Shown piece by piece: positions 1 through 8,454 of a stretch of DNA of 64,000 nucleotides. The notes beneath the pieces are model-generated. The model saw nothing but the letters and a program-made list of their open reading frames with translations, had not been told where the DNA came from and did not search any database. The stretch comes from Enterobacter sp. ENT03 (GTDB lineage Bacteria; Pseudomonadota; Gammaproteobacteria; Enterobacterales; Enterobacteriaceae): contig NZ_JAHUXA010000001.1 of NCBI RefSeq assembly GCF_019218745.1, forward strand, positions 434,001-498,000, written 5' to 3'. The translations under genes and the position numbers were made by a program. Position 1 is the stretch's first letter; each line of letters starts with the position of its first letter.

Positions 1-1
1 G

Positions 2-613
2 GGCGGCGTGATCGGCCCCGGTGATGTGCAGTGGATGACCGCAGGGTCTGGCATTTTGCACCAGGAGTTTCACTCTGCTCGCTTCGCCAGTCAGGGGGGA
101 GAGCTGAAAATGATCCAGCTGTGGGTAAACCTGCCTGCAAAAGACAAAATGACCTCGCCCGGCTATCAGAGCCTCACGAAAAGCGCGATCCCGGTGATCA
201 CCCTCCCCAATAACGGCGGCATGCTGCGGGTCATTGCTGGTCGCTATGGTGAAATCTCAGGCCCGGCACACACCTTTTCGCCCCTGAACGTCTGGGATGT
301 GTCGCTGCGTGAAGGCACAACGCTGGCGGTGGATCAGCCGGAAGGCTGGAGCACGGCGCTAGTGGTTGTGGAAGGCAGCGTTACCGTCAATGGGAGCGCG
401 CAGGCCAGTGAAGCGCAGCTTGTCGTCCTCAGTCAGACCGGCAGTAAGGTGCATCTTACTGCCAGCAGCAATGCCAGCGTATTGCTGATGGCGGGCGAGC
501 CATTAAACGAACCTATTGTGGGTTACGGTCCTTTTGTCATGAACACGAAAACTGAAATCACGGAAGCCGTTCGTGATTTTAACGCTGGCCGCTTCGGTCA
601 GCCCAACGCGTAA
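2..613 (+). CDS. Pirin family protein, 5' end outside the window
   Basis: The reading frame is open from base 2, so the start codon lies upstream and only about the last 204 residues are present. Pirins are bicupin proteins that bind one metal ion in the N-terminal cupin; some have quercetinase activity and others are redox-sensitive transcription cofactors. The stretch [16 protein letters not shown] matches the conserved pirin core, and its HQE supplies the last two metal ligands (HxE). The C-terminal part is the second cupin, whose function is usually structural. The next gene, an isochorismatase-family hydrolase, starts 16 bases downstream with its own ribosome binding site, so the two are probably cotranscribed. 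Pirin and cysteine-hydrolase pairs are common in oxidative-stress gene sets. The family is clear, but the substrate is unknown. Confidence 0.85.
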   Translation, partial: GGVIGPGDVQWMTAGSGILHQEFHSARFASQGGELKMIQLWVNLPAKDKMTSPGYQSLTKSAIPVITLPNNGGMLRVIAGRYGEISGPAHTFSPLNVWDVSLREGTTLAVDQPEGWSTALVVVEGSVTVNGSAQASEAQLVVLSQTGSKVHLTASSNASVLLMAGEPLNEPIVGYGPFVMNTKTEITEAVRDFNAGRFGQPNA

Positions 614-629
614 TAGTGAGGAGATCAAA

Positions 630-1307
630 ATGTCTAATCCGGCAAATTTCAATGGCGCTCGTCCCGTCATTGATGCGAATGATGCGGTGATGTTGCTTAT
701 CGATCATCAGAGTGGGCTGTTCCAGACCGTCGGCGATATGCCAATGACTGAACTGCGCGCCAGGGCTACGGCGCTGGCAAAAATCGCCACGCTGGCAGAA
801 ATTCCGGTGATCACCACGGCATCCGTGCCCCAGGGGCCGAATGGTCCACTGATCCCGGAGATCCATGCCGCCGCGCCGCACGCGCAGTATGTGGCGCGCA
901 AAGGCGAAATTAATGCCTGGGACAACCCGGACTTTGTGGCAGCGGTAAAAGCCACCGGGCGAAAAACGTTGATCATCGCGGGCACCATCACCAGCGTCTG
1001 CATGGCGTTTCCGTCTATCAGCGCTGTGGCCGAGGGTTATAAAGTCTTTGCGGTCATTGACGCCTCCGGCACTTACAGCAAGATGGCGCAGGAAATTACC
1101 CTGGCGCGTATTGTGCAGGCAGGGGTGGTGCCTATGGATACGGCGGCGGTCGCGTCAGAAATTCAGGGCAGCTGGAACCGTAACGACGCCGCCCAGTGGG
1201 CGGAGGTGTATACCCTCATCTTCCCGGCTTATCAGTTACTGATGGAAAGCTACAGCAAGGCGCAGGAGGTCGTTAAAAATAACGACATTCTCGATTCGCA
1301 ACGCTAA
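630..1307 (+). CDS. Isochorismatase-family cysteine hydrolase (YcaC-like)
   Basis: This 225-residue protein has the Asp-Lys-Cys triad of the isochorismatase-like (nicotinamidase/YcaC) superfamily: Asp25 in LLIDHQ, Lys91 in ARKGEINAW and Cys124 in ITSVCMAF. Spacing and length match YcaC-type hydrolases, whose physiological substrate is not established. The start at 630 is chosen because GAGGAG lies just before it and the family homology begins there. An in-frame upstream ATG at 573 lies inside the pirin gene and would add unrelated residues. It follows the pirin gene closely and is probably its operon partner. No terminator is obvious before the tRNA promoter downstream. Confidence 0.85.
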   Translation: MSNPANFNGARPVIDANDAVMLLIDHQSGLFQTVGDMPMTELRARATALAKIATLAEIPVITTASVPQGPNGPLIPEIHAAAPHAQYVARKGEINAWDNPDFVAAVKATGRKTLIIAGTITSVCMAFPSISAVAEGYKVFAVIDASGTYSKMAQEITLARIVQAGVVPMDTAAVASEIQGSWNRNDAAQWAEVYTLIFPAYQLLMESYSKAQEVVKNNDILDSQR

Positions 1308-1378
1308 GCGCCGCTCAGGGGCAAACGGTGGGAGATGCCTGTTCCTTAACCAGTCACACGCCAAAGCAGAAAATCTGC

Positions 1379-1407
1379 TTGACCGATGTAGCCTGACTCC
1401 CTATAGT
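1379..1407 (+). promoter_or_regulatory. Sigma-70 promoter of tRNA-Ser(GGA)
   Basis: A TTGACC -35 box and a TATAGT -10 box are separated by 17 bases. They are followed by a GC-rich discriminator (GCGCCCCG), which is typical of stable-RNA promoters under stringent control. The tRNA begins about 40 bases downstream. Confidence 0.8.
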
Positions 1408-1448
1408 AGCGCCCCGTTGCCCCCTGCGGGACGGTAGCGAAACAATAC

Positions 1449-1536
1449 GGTGAGGTGTCCGAGTGGCTGAAGGAGCACGCCTGGAAAGTGTGTATACGGC
1501 AACGTATCGAGGGTTCGAACCCCTCTCTCACCGCCA
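1449..1536 (+). tRNA. serX: tRNA-Ser(GGA)
   Basis: This is an 88-nucleotide class II tRNA with an encoded CCA end. The acceptor arm GGTGAGG pairs with TCTCACC with one G-U pair, the T arm carries GGTTCGAACCC, and a long variable arm marks it as serine. The anticodon loop contains TGGAAA, giving anticodon GGA for UCC/UCU codons. It is nearly identical to E. coli serX/serW. In E. coli the serX locus is a known integration point for islands. Here it sits directly beside phoH, with no pga genes between. Confidence 0.96.
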
Positions 1537-1548
1537 CATATAAAGAAG

Positions 1549-1578
1549 AGCTCGTACTGATGTACGGGCTTTTTTTTC
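1549..1578 (+). terminator. Terminator of tRNA-Ser(GGA)
   Basis: AGCTCGTAC and GTACGGGCT form a 9-bp stem around a TGAT loop, followed by a run of eight T residues. This is a standard intrinsic terminator 12 bases after the tRNA. Confidence 0.9.
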
Positions 1579-1595
1579 GTCCTGATTTTGCCTCA

Positions 1596-1627
1596 CAAAA
1601 AGCAAAGCCCGGTAATTCCGGGCTTTG
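1596..1627 (-). terminator. Terminator of phoH
   Basis: CAAAGCCCGG and CCGGGCTTTG form a 10-bp stem with a five-base loop. On the minus strand it is followed by a short T tract, placing it just after the phoH stop codon. Confidence 0.75.
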
Positions 1628-1644
1628 TCATCAATAGTGGCGTG

Positions 1645-2712
1645 TCAGTAATACGCTTTCAGGGTGCGCTGGCAGAGGGCCGAGCGAACGCAATCGTCGG
1701 TCGTAAAGCGAACGATACCGACCATTTCATCTTCCTCAAAACGTGCCAGCGCGTCGCTCAGGCCGGACTTAACGCCCGACGGCAAATCACACTGGGTAAT
1801 ATCACCGTTAACGATGACGGTCACGTTTTCCCCGAGGCGCGTCAAAAACATTTTCATTTGCGCAGCGGTCACGTTCTGAGCCTCGTCAAGAATGACGACC
1901 GCATTTTCAAATGTACGTCCGCGCATATAGGCGAACGGCGCGATTTCCACCTTGCCAATTTCGGGTCGCAGGCAGTATTGCATAAAGGACGCTCCCAGGC
2001 GTTTGACCAGCACATCGTAGACTGGCCGGAAGTAAGGAGCGAACTTCTCCGAGATGTCGCCGGGTAAGAAGCCAAGATCTTCATCAGCTTGCAGGACCGG
2101 TCGGGTGACGATAATCCTCTCCACATCCTTATGAATGAGGGCCTCCGCCGCTTTCGCTGCGCTAATCCAGGTTTTTCCGCAACCGGCTTCTCCGGTTGCG
2201 AAAATAAGGGATTTACTCTCAATAGCATTCAGGTAGTGCGCCTGAGCTTCATTGCGCGCGGCAATTGGTGAATTATCACGGCAGTCCCGGGCCATGCCAA
2301 TTGATTCTACGCCACTCATCTGCACAAGCGAGGTGACCGATTCTTCTTCACGCTGTTTATGACTGCGCGAATCCCGTCTCAGCACACGTTTTGCTTCACG
2401 ACGAGCTTTGATCACTGCTTTTTGTCTTCCCATGGATAGCACCTTGAGTTGTTGGTTTACATCACACGCGTCGACTGCGACGCGATTATGCGCACGAACG
2501 TCTGAGGTTTGGCTTCCTTTTAAGCCATCATTGCTTGCTTTTGGAGATGACGCCGCAGAACGACCAGATAAGACATCTGCCGCATCGGATACATCAGGGA
2601 TTTCGGAAGGGGTGGAAAACAGCGCGGTGAGAAAGTCATTGCCGGTAGAGGTACTACCGCACCGGGATTTGCGGGATGATTTACTGCTATGTCCGGTACA
2701 GGACCTTACCAT
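1645..2712 (-). CDS. phoH: PhoH, phosphate-starvation-inducible ATPase
   Basis: PhoH is a cytoplasmic P-loop ATPase of the PhoH/helicase-like family, induced by phosphate starvation; its cellular substrate is not settled. The core from MGRQKAV onward is almost identical to E. coli PhoH. In the 355-residue form, Walker A (GEAGCGKT) is near residues 174-181 and Walker B (VVILDE) near 272-277. Two starts are possible. ATG 2712 has GGAG seven bases upstream and lies about 110 bases below the Pho promoter; I recall a protein of about 39 kDa for E. coli, which fits. ATG 2433 has AGGTG upstream and gives a 262-residue protein starting at the conserved core. The extra 93 residues are rich in Ser, Thr and Asp and look disordered. 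I prefer the long form, with only moderate certainty about the start. Confidence 0.88.
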   Translation of the reverse strand: MVRSCTGHSSKSSRKSRCGSTSTGNDFLTALFSTPSEIPDVSDAADVLSGRSAASSPKASNDGLKGSQTSDVRAHNRVAVDACDVNQQLKVLSMGRQKAVIKARREAKRVLRRDSRSHKQREEESVTSLVQMSGVESIGMARDCRDNSPIAARNEAQAHYLNAIESKSLIFATGEAGCGKTWISAAKAAEALIHKDVERIIVTRPVLQADEDLGFLPGDISEKFAPYFRPVYDVLVKRLGASFMQYCLRPEIGKVEIAPFAYMRGRTFENAVVILDEAQNVTAAQMKMFLTRLGENVTVIVNGDITQCDLPSGVKSGLSDALARFEEDEMVGIVRFTTDDCVRSALCQRTLKAYY

Positions 2713-2831
2713 TCGCGATCTCCATAGTGAAACAACCTATCACTGCCGGGAACACTGTCTGCTGTCACTACACTTTAATTTAGCATAGCTGCAACATTGC
2801 AATTACTTATTTATAACCAAAAACGCGCCTT

Positions 2832-2865
2832 TTGTTACAGAGAGCATCTGACATTTATATTACAG
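2832..2865 (-). promoter_or_regulatory. Pho box and promoter of phoH
   Basis: Read on the minus strand, CTGTAATATAAATGTCAG at 2848-2865 matches the PhoB direct repeat (7 bp, 4-bp AT spacer, 7 bp) at most positions. Ten bases downstream is TAACAA at 2832-2837, the usual position of the -10 box in Pho promoters that lack a good -35. This supports activation by PhoB in low phosphate. Confidence 0.7.
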
Positions 2866-2942
2866 AAATATAACAATGAGTTGCTCATACAAAAAAATGA
2901 TGGCGAGTGCGGCAAAAAATTGTGAACAAATACAACAAAGCG

Positions 2943-2973
2943 GGGAAAACACCCTGCCATGATCGACAGGGTG
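2943..2973 (-). terminator. Probable terminator of the efe operon
   Basis: CACCCTG and CAGGGTG form a 7-bp stem with a ten-base loop, followed on the minus strand by TTTTCCCC. It lies eight bases after the efeB stop codon. Confidence 0.55.
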
Positions 2974-2980
2974 AGCGGGA

Positions 2981-4261
2981 TCAGGCTTCCAGTAACGCCT
3001 GCGCCAGATAATGATCCGCGTCTGGCACGCCCGGCAACGCGAAGAAATAACCGCCGCCGATGGGCTTGATGTACTCCTCCAGCGCTTCACCGTTGAGTCG
3101 CTTCTGCACCGTCAGGAATCCCTTTTCTAAATCATGCTGATAGCAGACAAACAGTAGCCCCATATCCAGCTGCCCGGAATGGGTGACCCCGAGTGAATAG
3201 CTGTAACCCCTGCGCATCATCAGGCTGGACTGGGTTTGCGGCGTGCGCGGATTCGCCAGCCGGATATGGCTGTCGAGGGCGATCACATCGCCATCCGGAT
3301 CGCGGCTGTAATCCGGCACGTCGTGTTCGTGCTGCATACCCAGCGGCGCCCCGCTGTGCTTGTCACGACCAAAAATGGTCTGCTGCTCTTTCAGCGGCGT
3401 GCGATCCCAGAATTCCACATGGAATTGAATGATGCGCACCGCCTGATAGCTGCCGCCTGCGGTCCAGGCCGGTTCATCCTGACTGGCCTGGACCCATACT
3501 ACGTCGTTCATCAGTGCCGCGTTTTTACTGTCCGGATTGGCGGTGCCGTCTTTAAAGCCCAGCAGATTAATCGGCGTTTCCTTGCCATGACTGCGCGCCG
3601 CATGGGCGGAAATAAAGCCTTCCCGTTTCCAGCGCACGCTGAGTAAATCCGGCGTGTATTTGATAATGTCACGCAGCGCGTGGATCACCGTGTCAGCGGT
3701 ATTGGCGCAGATTTGCAGCAGCAGGTCGCCATGGCACAGCGCGGCATCCAGCGAGTCATTCGGAAACCGCGTCATTTTTTGCAGTTTGCGCGGCGCATGG
3801 GCGGCCAGCCCGAAACGCTCGTCGAACAGCGATTTGCCGAGCGAGACGGTAATGGTCAGATTATCTGGGGCGATAAATTCCCCGAGAATGCCGGAATCCG
3901 TCGGCGGCAGACGCGGGTTCGGCGTATCCGGTGCCGGTCCGCCGGTGGTCAGAAACGCGATGCGCTGCGTCAACAGACGGAATAACCGCTGCAAATCCGC
4001 TTTATCGCTCGCCAGCACGTCAAACGCCACCAGCATCATCGATGCCTGTTGCGGCGTCAGAATGCCCGCCTGATGCGCGCCATAAAACGGCTGCGTCTCC
4101 ATGCGCGCATCGGGAGAAACCGTACCCGGCGCGCTCTGCGCTTTAGCCGCGTGAGCCGGACATCCGCCGGTCAGCGCCAGCGCGCCTCCCAGCGCGCCCA
4201 TACTCTTCAATAACCGGCGGCGCGATGGCTCGCTGACGCCGTAATCATCATCGTGGTTCAT
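2981..4261 (-). CDS. efeB: EfeB, Tat-exported DyP-type heme peroxidase
   Basis: EfeB is the periplasmic dye-decolourising peroxidase of the EfeUOB iron system. It is proposed to oxidise ferrous iron, and a deferrochelatase activity on heme has been reported. The 426-residue protein begins with a twin-arginine signal: SRRRLLK at residues 13-19, followed by a hydrophobic stretch and an AHA cleavage region. The DyP motif GFKDG, which carries the distal Asp, is present in [11 protein letters not shown]. The start lies six bases after the efeO stop, so translation is probably coupled. It is the last gene of the operon. Length and order match E. coli. Confidence 0.95.
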   Translation of the reverse strand: MNHDDDYGVSEPSRRRLLKSMGALGGALALTGGCPAHAAKAQSAPGTVSPDARMETQPFYGAHQAGILTPQQASMMLVAFDVLASDKADLQRLFRLLTQRIAFLTTGGPAPDTPNPRLPPTDSGILGEFIAPDNLTITVSLGKSLFDERFGLAAHAPRKLQKMTRFPNDSLDAALCHGDLLLQICANTADTVIHALRDIIKYTPDLLSVRWKREGFISAHAARSHGKETPINLLGFKDGTANPDSKNAALMNDVVWVQASQDEPAWTAGGSYQAVRIIQFHVEFWDRTPLKEQQTIFGRDKHSGAPLGMQHEHDVPDYSRDPDGDVIALDSHIRLANPRTPQTQSSLMMRRGYSYSLGVTHSGQLDMGLLFVCYQHDLEKGFLTVQKRLNGEALEEYIKPIGGGYFFALPGVPDADHYLAQALLEA

Positions 4262-4267
4262 TTTTGC

Positions 4268-5395
4268 TTAATCCAGACCCAGCACACCGCGCAGCTGCGC
4301 CAGATCTTCTGCCAGCGTGGTGATCGGGCCTTTCAGGGCATTACGATCGGCGTCGGTCAGTTTGTCATAGGTTTCGAAACCGTCTTTGGTACGGTATTTC
4401 GCCAGAATGGTATCGACCTTTTTAAAGTTCGCATCCACTTTAGTCAGCAGTTCGCTGTTGCCTTTTTGCAGTTGTGGACGCAGCAGGTCAACGATCTTCT
4501 GCGCGCCATCAATGTTGGCCTGGAAATCCCACAGGTCAGTGTGGCTGTAGCGATCTTCTTCACCGCTGATTTTGCTGGCGGCCACTTCTTCAATCAGGCC
4601 CGCTGCCCCACCCACCACTTTTGATGGCGGGAACGCCAGTTCACTGATGCGTTTTTGCAGTTCCAGCACGTCGCGGTTGAGCTGATCGGCATACTGCTCC
4701 ATGCCTTTGGTGGTGTTGTCGCCAAACAGCGCTTTTTCCAGACGGTGGAAACCGGTGAATTTCGGATCGGCGGCTTTCTGCTCGTAGTCATCTTCGCGGG
4801 CATCGATGCTGCCATCCAGATCGGAGAACAGCTCGGCGATTGGCTCGATACGTTCGTAATGCTGACGGGTCGGCGCGTACAGAGATTTCGCTTTTTCGAG
4901 GTCACCGGCTTTTACAGCATCGGTGAAGGCTTTGGTGCCGGCAACCAGACCATCCATCTCTTTGGTGACGTAGGTTTTATAATCGGTGATCGCACCGCTC
5001 AGGCTGAGCAGGCTGTTGCCCTGCGCGGCATCGGCGGTAGCCTCGCCTTTGACGATAAGCTTGCCTTTCGGGTTGGTCAGCAGCCCACAGGTCATGTCGT
5101 ATTCGCCGGGCTGTAAGTTGGCGGTCAGTTTCTGGCTAAAGCCAGGGGCGATGTTTTCGCGCTCTTCCACCACCATCACGCCTTTGAGGATCTCCCACTC
5201 CAGCGCTTTCTGGCTGTGGTTTAAGATCACAAACTGCGTTTTACCGGCGTTCACCGTGAGGGTCATCGGCTCACACTGCTTATCGTTAACCGTGACTTTT
5301 ACCTGCGGGACATCCGCGGCCTGCGCTGCAAATGCGCAGGACAGCAGCGTTGCAATACCAGCCTGTAACGCTGTACGACGAAAATGAATTGCCAT
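4268..5395 (-). CDS. efeO: EfeO, periplasmic iron uptake protein with cupredoxin and M75 domains
   Basis: EfeO is thought to bind iron in the periplasm and pass it to the EfeU permease. The 375-residue protein has a Sec signal peptide ending near residue 26 (AQA/AD). An N-terminal cupredoxin-like domain follows (about 30-120, with Cys41 and CGLL near 103). The C-terminal M75 peptidase-like domain carries the metal-binding HxxE motif as HRLE at residues 217-220. It is the middle gene of efeUOB, 55 bases after efeU and six bases before efeB. Confidence 0.95.
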   Translation of the reverse strand: MAIHFRRTALQAGIATLLSCAFAAQAADVPQVKVTVNDKQCEPMTLTVNAGKTQFVILNHSQKALEWEILKGVMVVEERENIAPGFSQKLTANLQPGEYDMTCGLLTNPKGKLIVKGEATADAAQGNSLLSLSGAITDYKTYVTKEMDGLVAGTKAFTDAVKAGDLEKAKSLYAPTRQHYERIEPIAELFSDLDGSIDAREDDYEQKAADPKFTGFHRLEKALFGDNTTKGMEQYADQLNRDVLELQKRISELAFPPSKVVGGAAGLIEEVAASKISGEEDRYSHTDLWDFQANIDGAQKIVDLLRPQLQKGNSELLTKVDANFKKVDTILAKYRTKDGFETYDKLTDADRNALKGPITTLAEDLAQLRGVLGLD

Positions 5396-5450
5396 GACCT
5401 TTCCCTTAAATAGTATGTTGTAACTACGCGAGATAATTTTTAGTTAATGA

Positions 5451-6284
5451 CTACGGTGCCATGCGCGATGGCTGCGTGCCGGTGCGCGGCGGCAGTGCAA
5501 ACAGCACCAGCGCCGGGATCAGATAGATAAACCACACCGCCACTTCGCTGACGCTCGGCGCTTCCTGATAGCCAAAGATGCCTTCCAGCAGCGTCCCGAA
5601 CAGCGTATGCGTGCTGAGCGTGTTGCTCATATCGAACGCCACGTCCTGGAAGTGATTCCACAGCCCGGCTTCATGAAACGCCCGGATGGCACCTGCCGAC
5701 AGCCCGGCGGCCACCAGCAAGATAAACAGGCTGGTCCATTTGAAAAACGCCGCCATATTGAGACGAATACCGCCCCAGTAGAGTAAAAAGCCGAGCACCA
5801 CCGCCGTGGCGAGTCCGGCCAGCGCGCCAATGGGCGGCCAGATGCCGACGTCCTGCTGGAACGCCGCCAGCAGGAAAAAGACCGATTCCAGCCCTTCACG
5901 CGCGACGGCAAAGAACACCATCATTACCAGCGCCCAACCGTGGCGGTTCCCCTTCTGCAAGGCGGCATCCACCGCCTGCTCCAGCTGCACCTTGACGTTG
6001 CGCGACACTTTACGCATCCAGAACACCATCCAGGTGAGGATCACCACGGCGATCACCGCGACAATACCTTCGAACAGCTCCTGCTCTTTTTGCGGAAATT
6101 CACCGGTGGTTTCGTTGATGACGATGCCGAGCGCCAGGCATAGCGCGGCGGCGAGGAATACGCCGATCCACATCACGCCAAACCAGCGTGCGCGTTGGGT
6201 ACGTTTCAGGTAGCTGGCGATCAGGCTGACAATCAGCGCGGCTTCAAGTCCTTCGCGTAACATAATGAGAAATGGGACAAACAT
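5451..6284 (-). CDS. efeU: EfeU, ferrous iron permease (OFeT/FTR1 family)
   Basis: EfeU is the inner-membrane permease of the EfeUOB ferrous iron importer, related to yeast Ftr1p. The 277-residue protein has about seven hydrophobic segments and both REGLE iron-binding motifs, at residues 10-14 and 129-133. The frame is intact. In E. coli K-12 the gene is broken by a frameshift, so this copy should support a working transporter. It is the first gene of the operon, with a Fur box about 60 bases upstream. Confidence 0.95.
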   Translation of the reverse strand: MFVPFLIMLREGLEAALIVSLIASYLKRTQRARWFGVMWIGVFLAAALCLALGIVINETTGEFPQKEQELFEGIVAVIAVVILTWMVFWMRKVSRNVKVQLEQAVDAALQKGNRHGWALVMMVFFAVAREGLESVFFLLAAFQQDVGIWPPIGALAGLATAVVLGFLLYWGGIRLNMAAFFKWTSLFILLVAAGLSAGAIRAFHEAGLWNHFQDVAFDMSNTLSTHTLFGTLLEGIFGYQEAPSVSEVAVWFIYLIPALVLFALPPRTGTQPSRMAP

Positions 6285-6343
6285 GTAAAAACCCTTAAAC
6301 GTTATTGACTGTCAACTGATGCAAAGAAAGGTAAAACTTCAAT

Positions 6344-6362
6344 GATAGTGATTATCATTACG
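6344..6362 (-). promoter_or_regulatory. Fur box upstream of efeU
   Basis: The plus-strand sequence GATAGTGATTATCATTACG matches about 16 of 19 positions of the Fur consensus. It is centred about 69 bases before the efeU start, consistent with repression of efeUOB by Fur-Fe(II). Confidence 0.85.
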
Positions 6363-6468
6363 CCAAGAAGAAAGACAAGTAAAATCTGATTTGAATAATC
6401 ACATAATGTAAATGCTTAGCGGGGTAAGGGTCGGGAAAGCAGAAAGAGACGTGCAGCAAAGAAGAACA

Positions 6469-6494
6469 TGCCCGGCACGTTTGCGCGCCGGGCA
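6469..6494 (-). terminator. Possible terminator of putP
   Basis: TGCCCGGC and GCCGGGCA form an 8-bp stem with a ten-base loop 26 bases after the putP stop. Only a weak T-rich tail (TGTTCTTC) follows on the minus strand. Confidence 0.45.
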
Positions 6495-6519
6495 GTGATT
6501 AATGACTCACCATTAACGA

Positions 6520-8031
6520 CTACAGAATGTCCTGCGTGGGTGCGCCAGGTTTAGAGTGGTAGTGTGCATCCGCTTGCGCAAAACGTTGCTGCATGCTCGC
6601 CGAAGGCGCTTTGCCCAGCAGGCTGAACACCACGATCCCGATACTGCCGAAAATGAAGCCCGGAATGATTTCATACAGGCCGAACAGTTCGAAGTGTTTC
6701 CAGACAATGACCGTAACGGCACCAATCACCATACCGGCCAGCGCGCCGTTGCGGGTCATGCGTGACCAGAGCACCGAGAACAGCACTACCGGACCAAAAG
6801 CGGCACCGAAGCCTGCCCAGGCATAGCTCACCAGACCCAGCACACGGTTTTCCGGATTTGCCGCCAGTGCAATGGCCACCAGCGCCACCACCAGCACCAT
6901 CACGCGACCAACCCACACCAGTTCGGTCTGGCTGGCGTTTTTACGCAGAAACGCTTTGTAGAGATCTTCCGTAATGGCGCTGGAGCACACCAGCAGCTGA
7001 CAGCTCAGGGTGGACATCACCGCCGCCAGAATAGCCGACAGCAGAATACCGGCGATCCACGGGTTAAACAGGATCTGCGCCAGTTCAATAAACACGCGCT
7101 CGGCGTTCTGGTTCACCGCGCCCGCCAGCGACGGATTGTTATTGAAATAGGCAATGCCGAAGAAGCCGACGGCAACGGCACCGGCGAGACAGAAGATCAT
7201 CCACGCCATGCTGATACGGCGCGCATGCACGATAGTGTGATGGGAATCAGCCGCCATAAAACGCGCCAGAATGTGCGGCTGTCCGAAGTAGCCGAGGCCC
7301 CAGCCCATCAGCGAGATGATCGCCACCAGGTTCAGCCCTTTCAGCATGTCGACGTTTTCAATGCTTTTTTGCTTGATCACTTCCAGCGAGTCGCCAAACC
7401 CCCCCACGGAAATAATCACAATCACCGGCGTGAGGATCAGCGCGAAAATCATCAGGCTCGCCTGCACGGTATCGGTCCAGCTTACCGCCAGGAAACCGCC
7501 GATAAAGGTGTAGATAATGGTCGCCGCGGCCCCCGCCCAGAGTGCGGTTTCATAGCTCATGCCGAAGGTGCTTTCAAACAGACGCGCCCCTGCCACGATG
7601 CCCGATGCACAATAGATGGTGAAAAACAGCAGGATCACCAGCGCGGAGATAATACGCAAAACCCGGCTTTTATCTTCAAAACGACCGGTAAAATAATCCG
7701 GCAGCGTCAGGGCATTATTATTAACTTCGGTATGCACGCGCAGACGCCCGGCCACCAGTTTCCAGTTAATCCACGCGCCCAGCGTCAGGCCAATGGCGAT
7801 CCAGCTTTCGGAAATACCGGAAATAAATATCGCCCCCGGCAGACCCATCAGCAGCCAGCCGCTCATATCGGAAGCGCCTGCGGAAAGTGCGGTCACGAAC
7901 GGGCCAAGACTACGACCACCCAGAATATAATCATCAAAGTTTTTGGTTGAACGCCAGGCGACAAATCCGATCAGGATCATGCCAAAGATATAAATAAGAA
8001 ACGTCACCATCATTGGTGTGCTAACTGCCAT
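6520..8031 (-). CDS. putP: PutP, sodium/proline symporter
   Basis: PutP is the inner-membrane Na+/proline symporter of the solute:sodium symporter family, and it feeds proline to PutA. The protein is 503 residues, against 502 in E. coli, with thirteen predicted membrane segments. The sodium-site region near the N-terminus (SAGASDMSGWLLMGLPG) is conserved. The start at 8031 has TGGAGA upstream and matches the E. coli N-terminus; an in-frame ATG at 8061 would add ten residues without homology. It is transcribed divergently from putA across a shared control region. Confidence 0.96.
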   Translation of the reverse strand: MAVSTPMMVTFLIYIFGMILIGFVAWRSTKNFDDYILGGRSLGPFVTALSAGASDMSGWLLMGLPGAIFISGISESWIAIGLTLGAWINWKLVAGRLRVHTEVNNNALTLPDYFTGRFEDKSRVLRIISALVILLFFTIYCASGIVAGARLFESTFGMSYETALWAGAAATIIYTFIGGFLAVSWTDTVQASLMIFALILTPVIVIISVGGFGDSLEVIKQKSIENVDMLKGLNLVAIISLMGWGLGYFGQPHILARFMAADSHHTIVHARRISMAWMIFCLAGAVAVGFFGIAYFNNNPSLAGAVNQNAERVFIELAQILFNPWIAGILLSAILAAVMSTLSCQLLVCSSAITEDLYKAFLRKNASQTELVWVGRVMVLVVALVAIALAANPENRVLGLVSYAWAGFGAAFGPVVLFSVLWSRMTRNGALAGMVIGAVTVIVWKHFELFGLYEIIPGFIFGSIGIVVFSLLGKAPSASMQQRFAQADAHYHSKPGAPTQDIL

Positions 8032-8454
8032 AAAAAGATCTCCAGATTTATTCGTCGGCAACTAAAACCTTTGCCGCATGCACCTTTACCGGAACGTAGT
8101 AAAAGCGTCATTGTTATTTGAGGCGACCGTATCCTGCCGGAAGCGTTACTGAACCACAATCGATTTAACACGCCATTCACATGGAATTCATCCCTGTTTT
8201 TTGCATTTTTATTGCCAGGTTGCACTCGCTCACGCTTTTAAAGGTTGCACCTTAAAAAAGTGTTAAGCACCGCATGGTTTCAGGTAATGGAATGCAATAA
8301 CCCCCCCAGAATAGCGTTACACCGCATTAACAATTACCCGCTTTATTAGCTTGCAGGCCAGGTCACAATTAACATGGTTGCACAAAGTTGCAACATAGTA
8401 GATATTTCAGGTTAACCAATACGGTATGACATCAGAATAAAGGGAGTCACGCAC
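8032..8454. promoter_or_regulatory. putP-putA divergent control region with PutA operator units
   Basis: This 423-base gap holds no gene. The PutA operator core GTTGCA occurs four times on the plus strand, at 8219-8224, 8244-8249, 8377-8382 and 8387-8392. The last two form a close pair 62 bases before the putA start. In E. coli, PutA without proline binds several GTTGCA-type sites here and represses both genes; with proline bound it moves to the membrane and repression is relieved. The number and spread of units fit this model. Confidence 0.75.

Noticed and set aside
1455-1637. ORF across tRNA-Ser(GGA) and its terminator
   Set aside because: The sequence is a tRNA with promoter and terminator; translation of a mature tRNA region is not credible.
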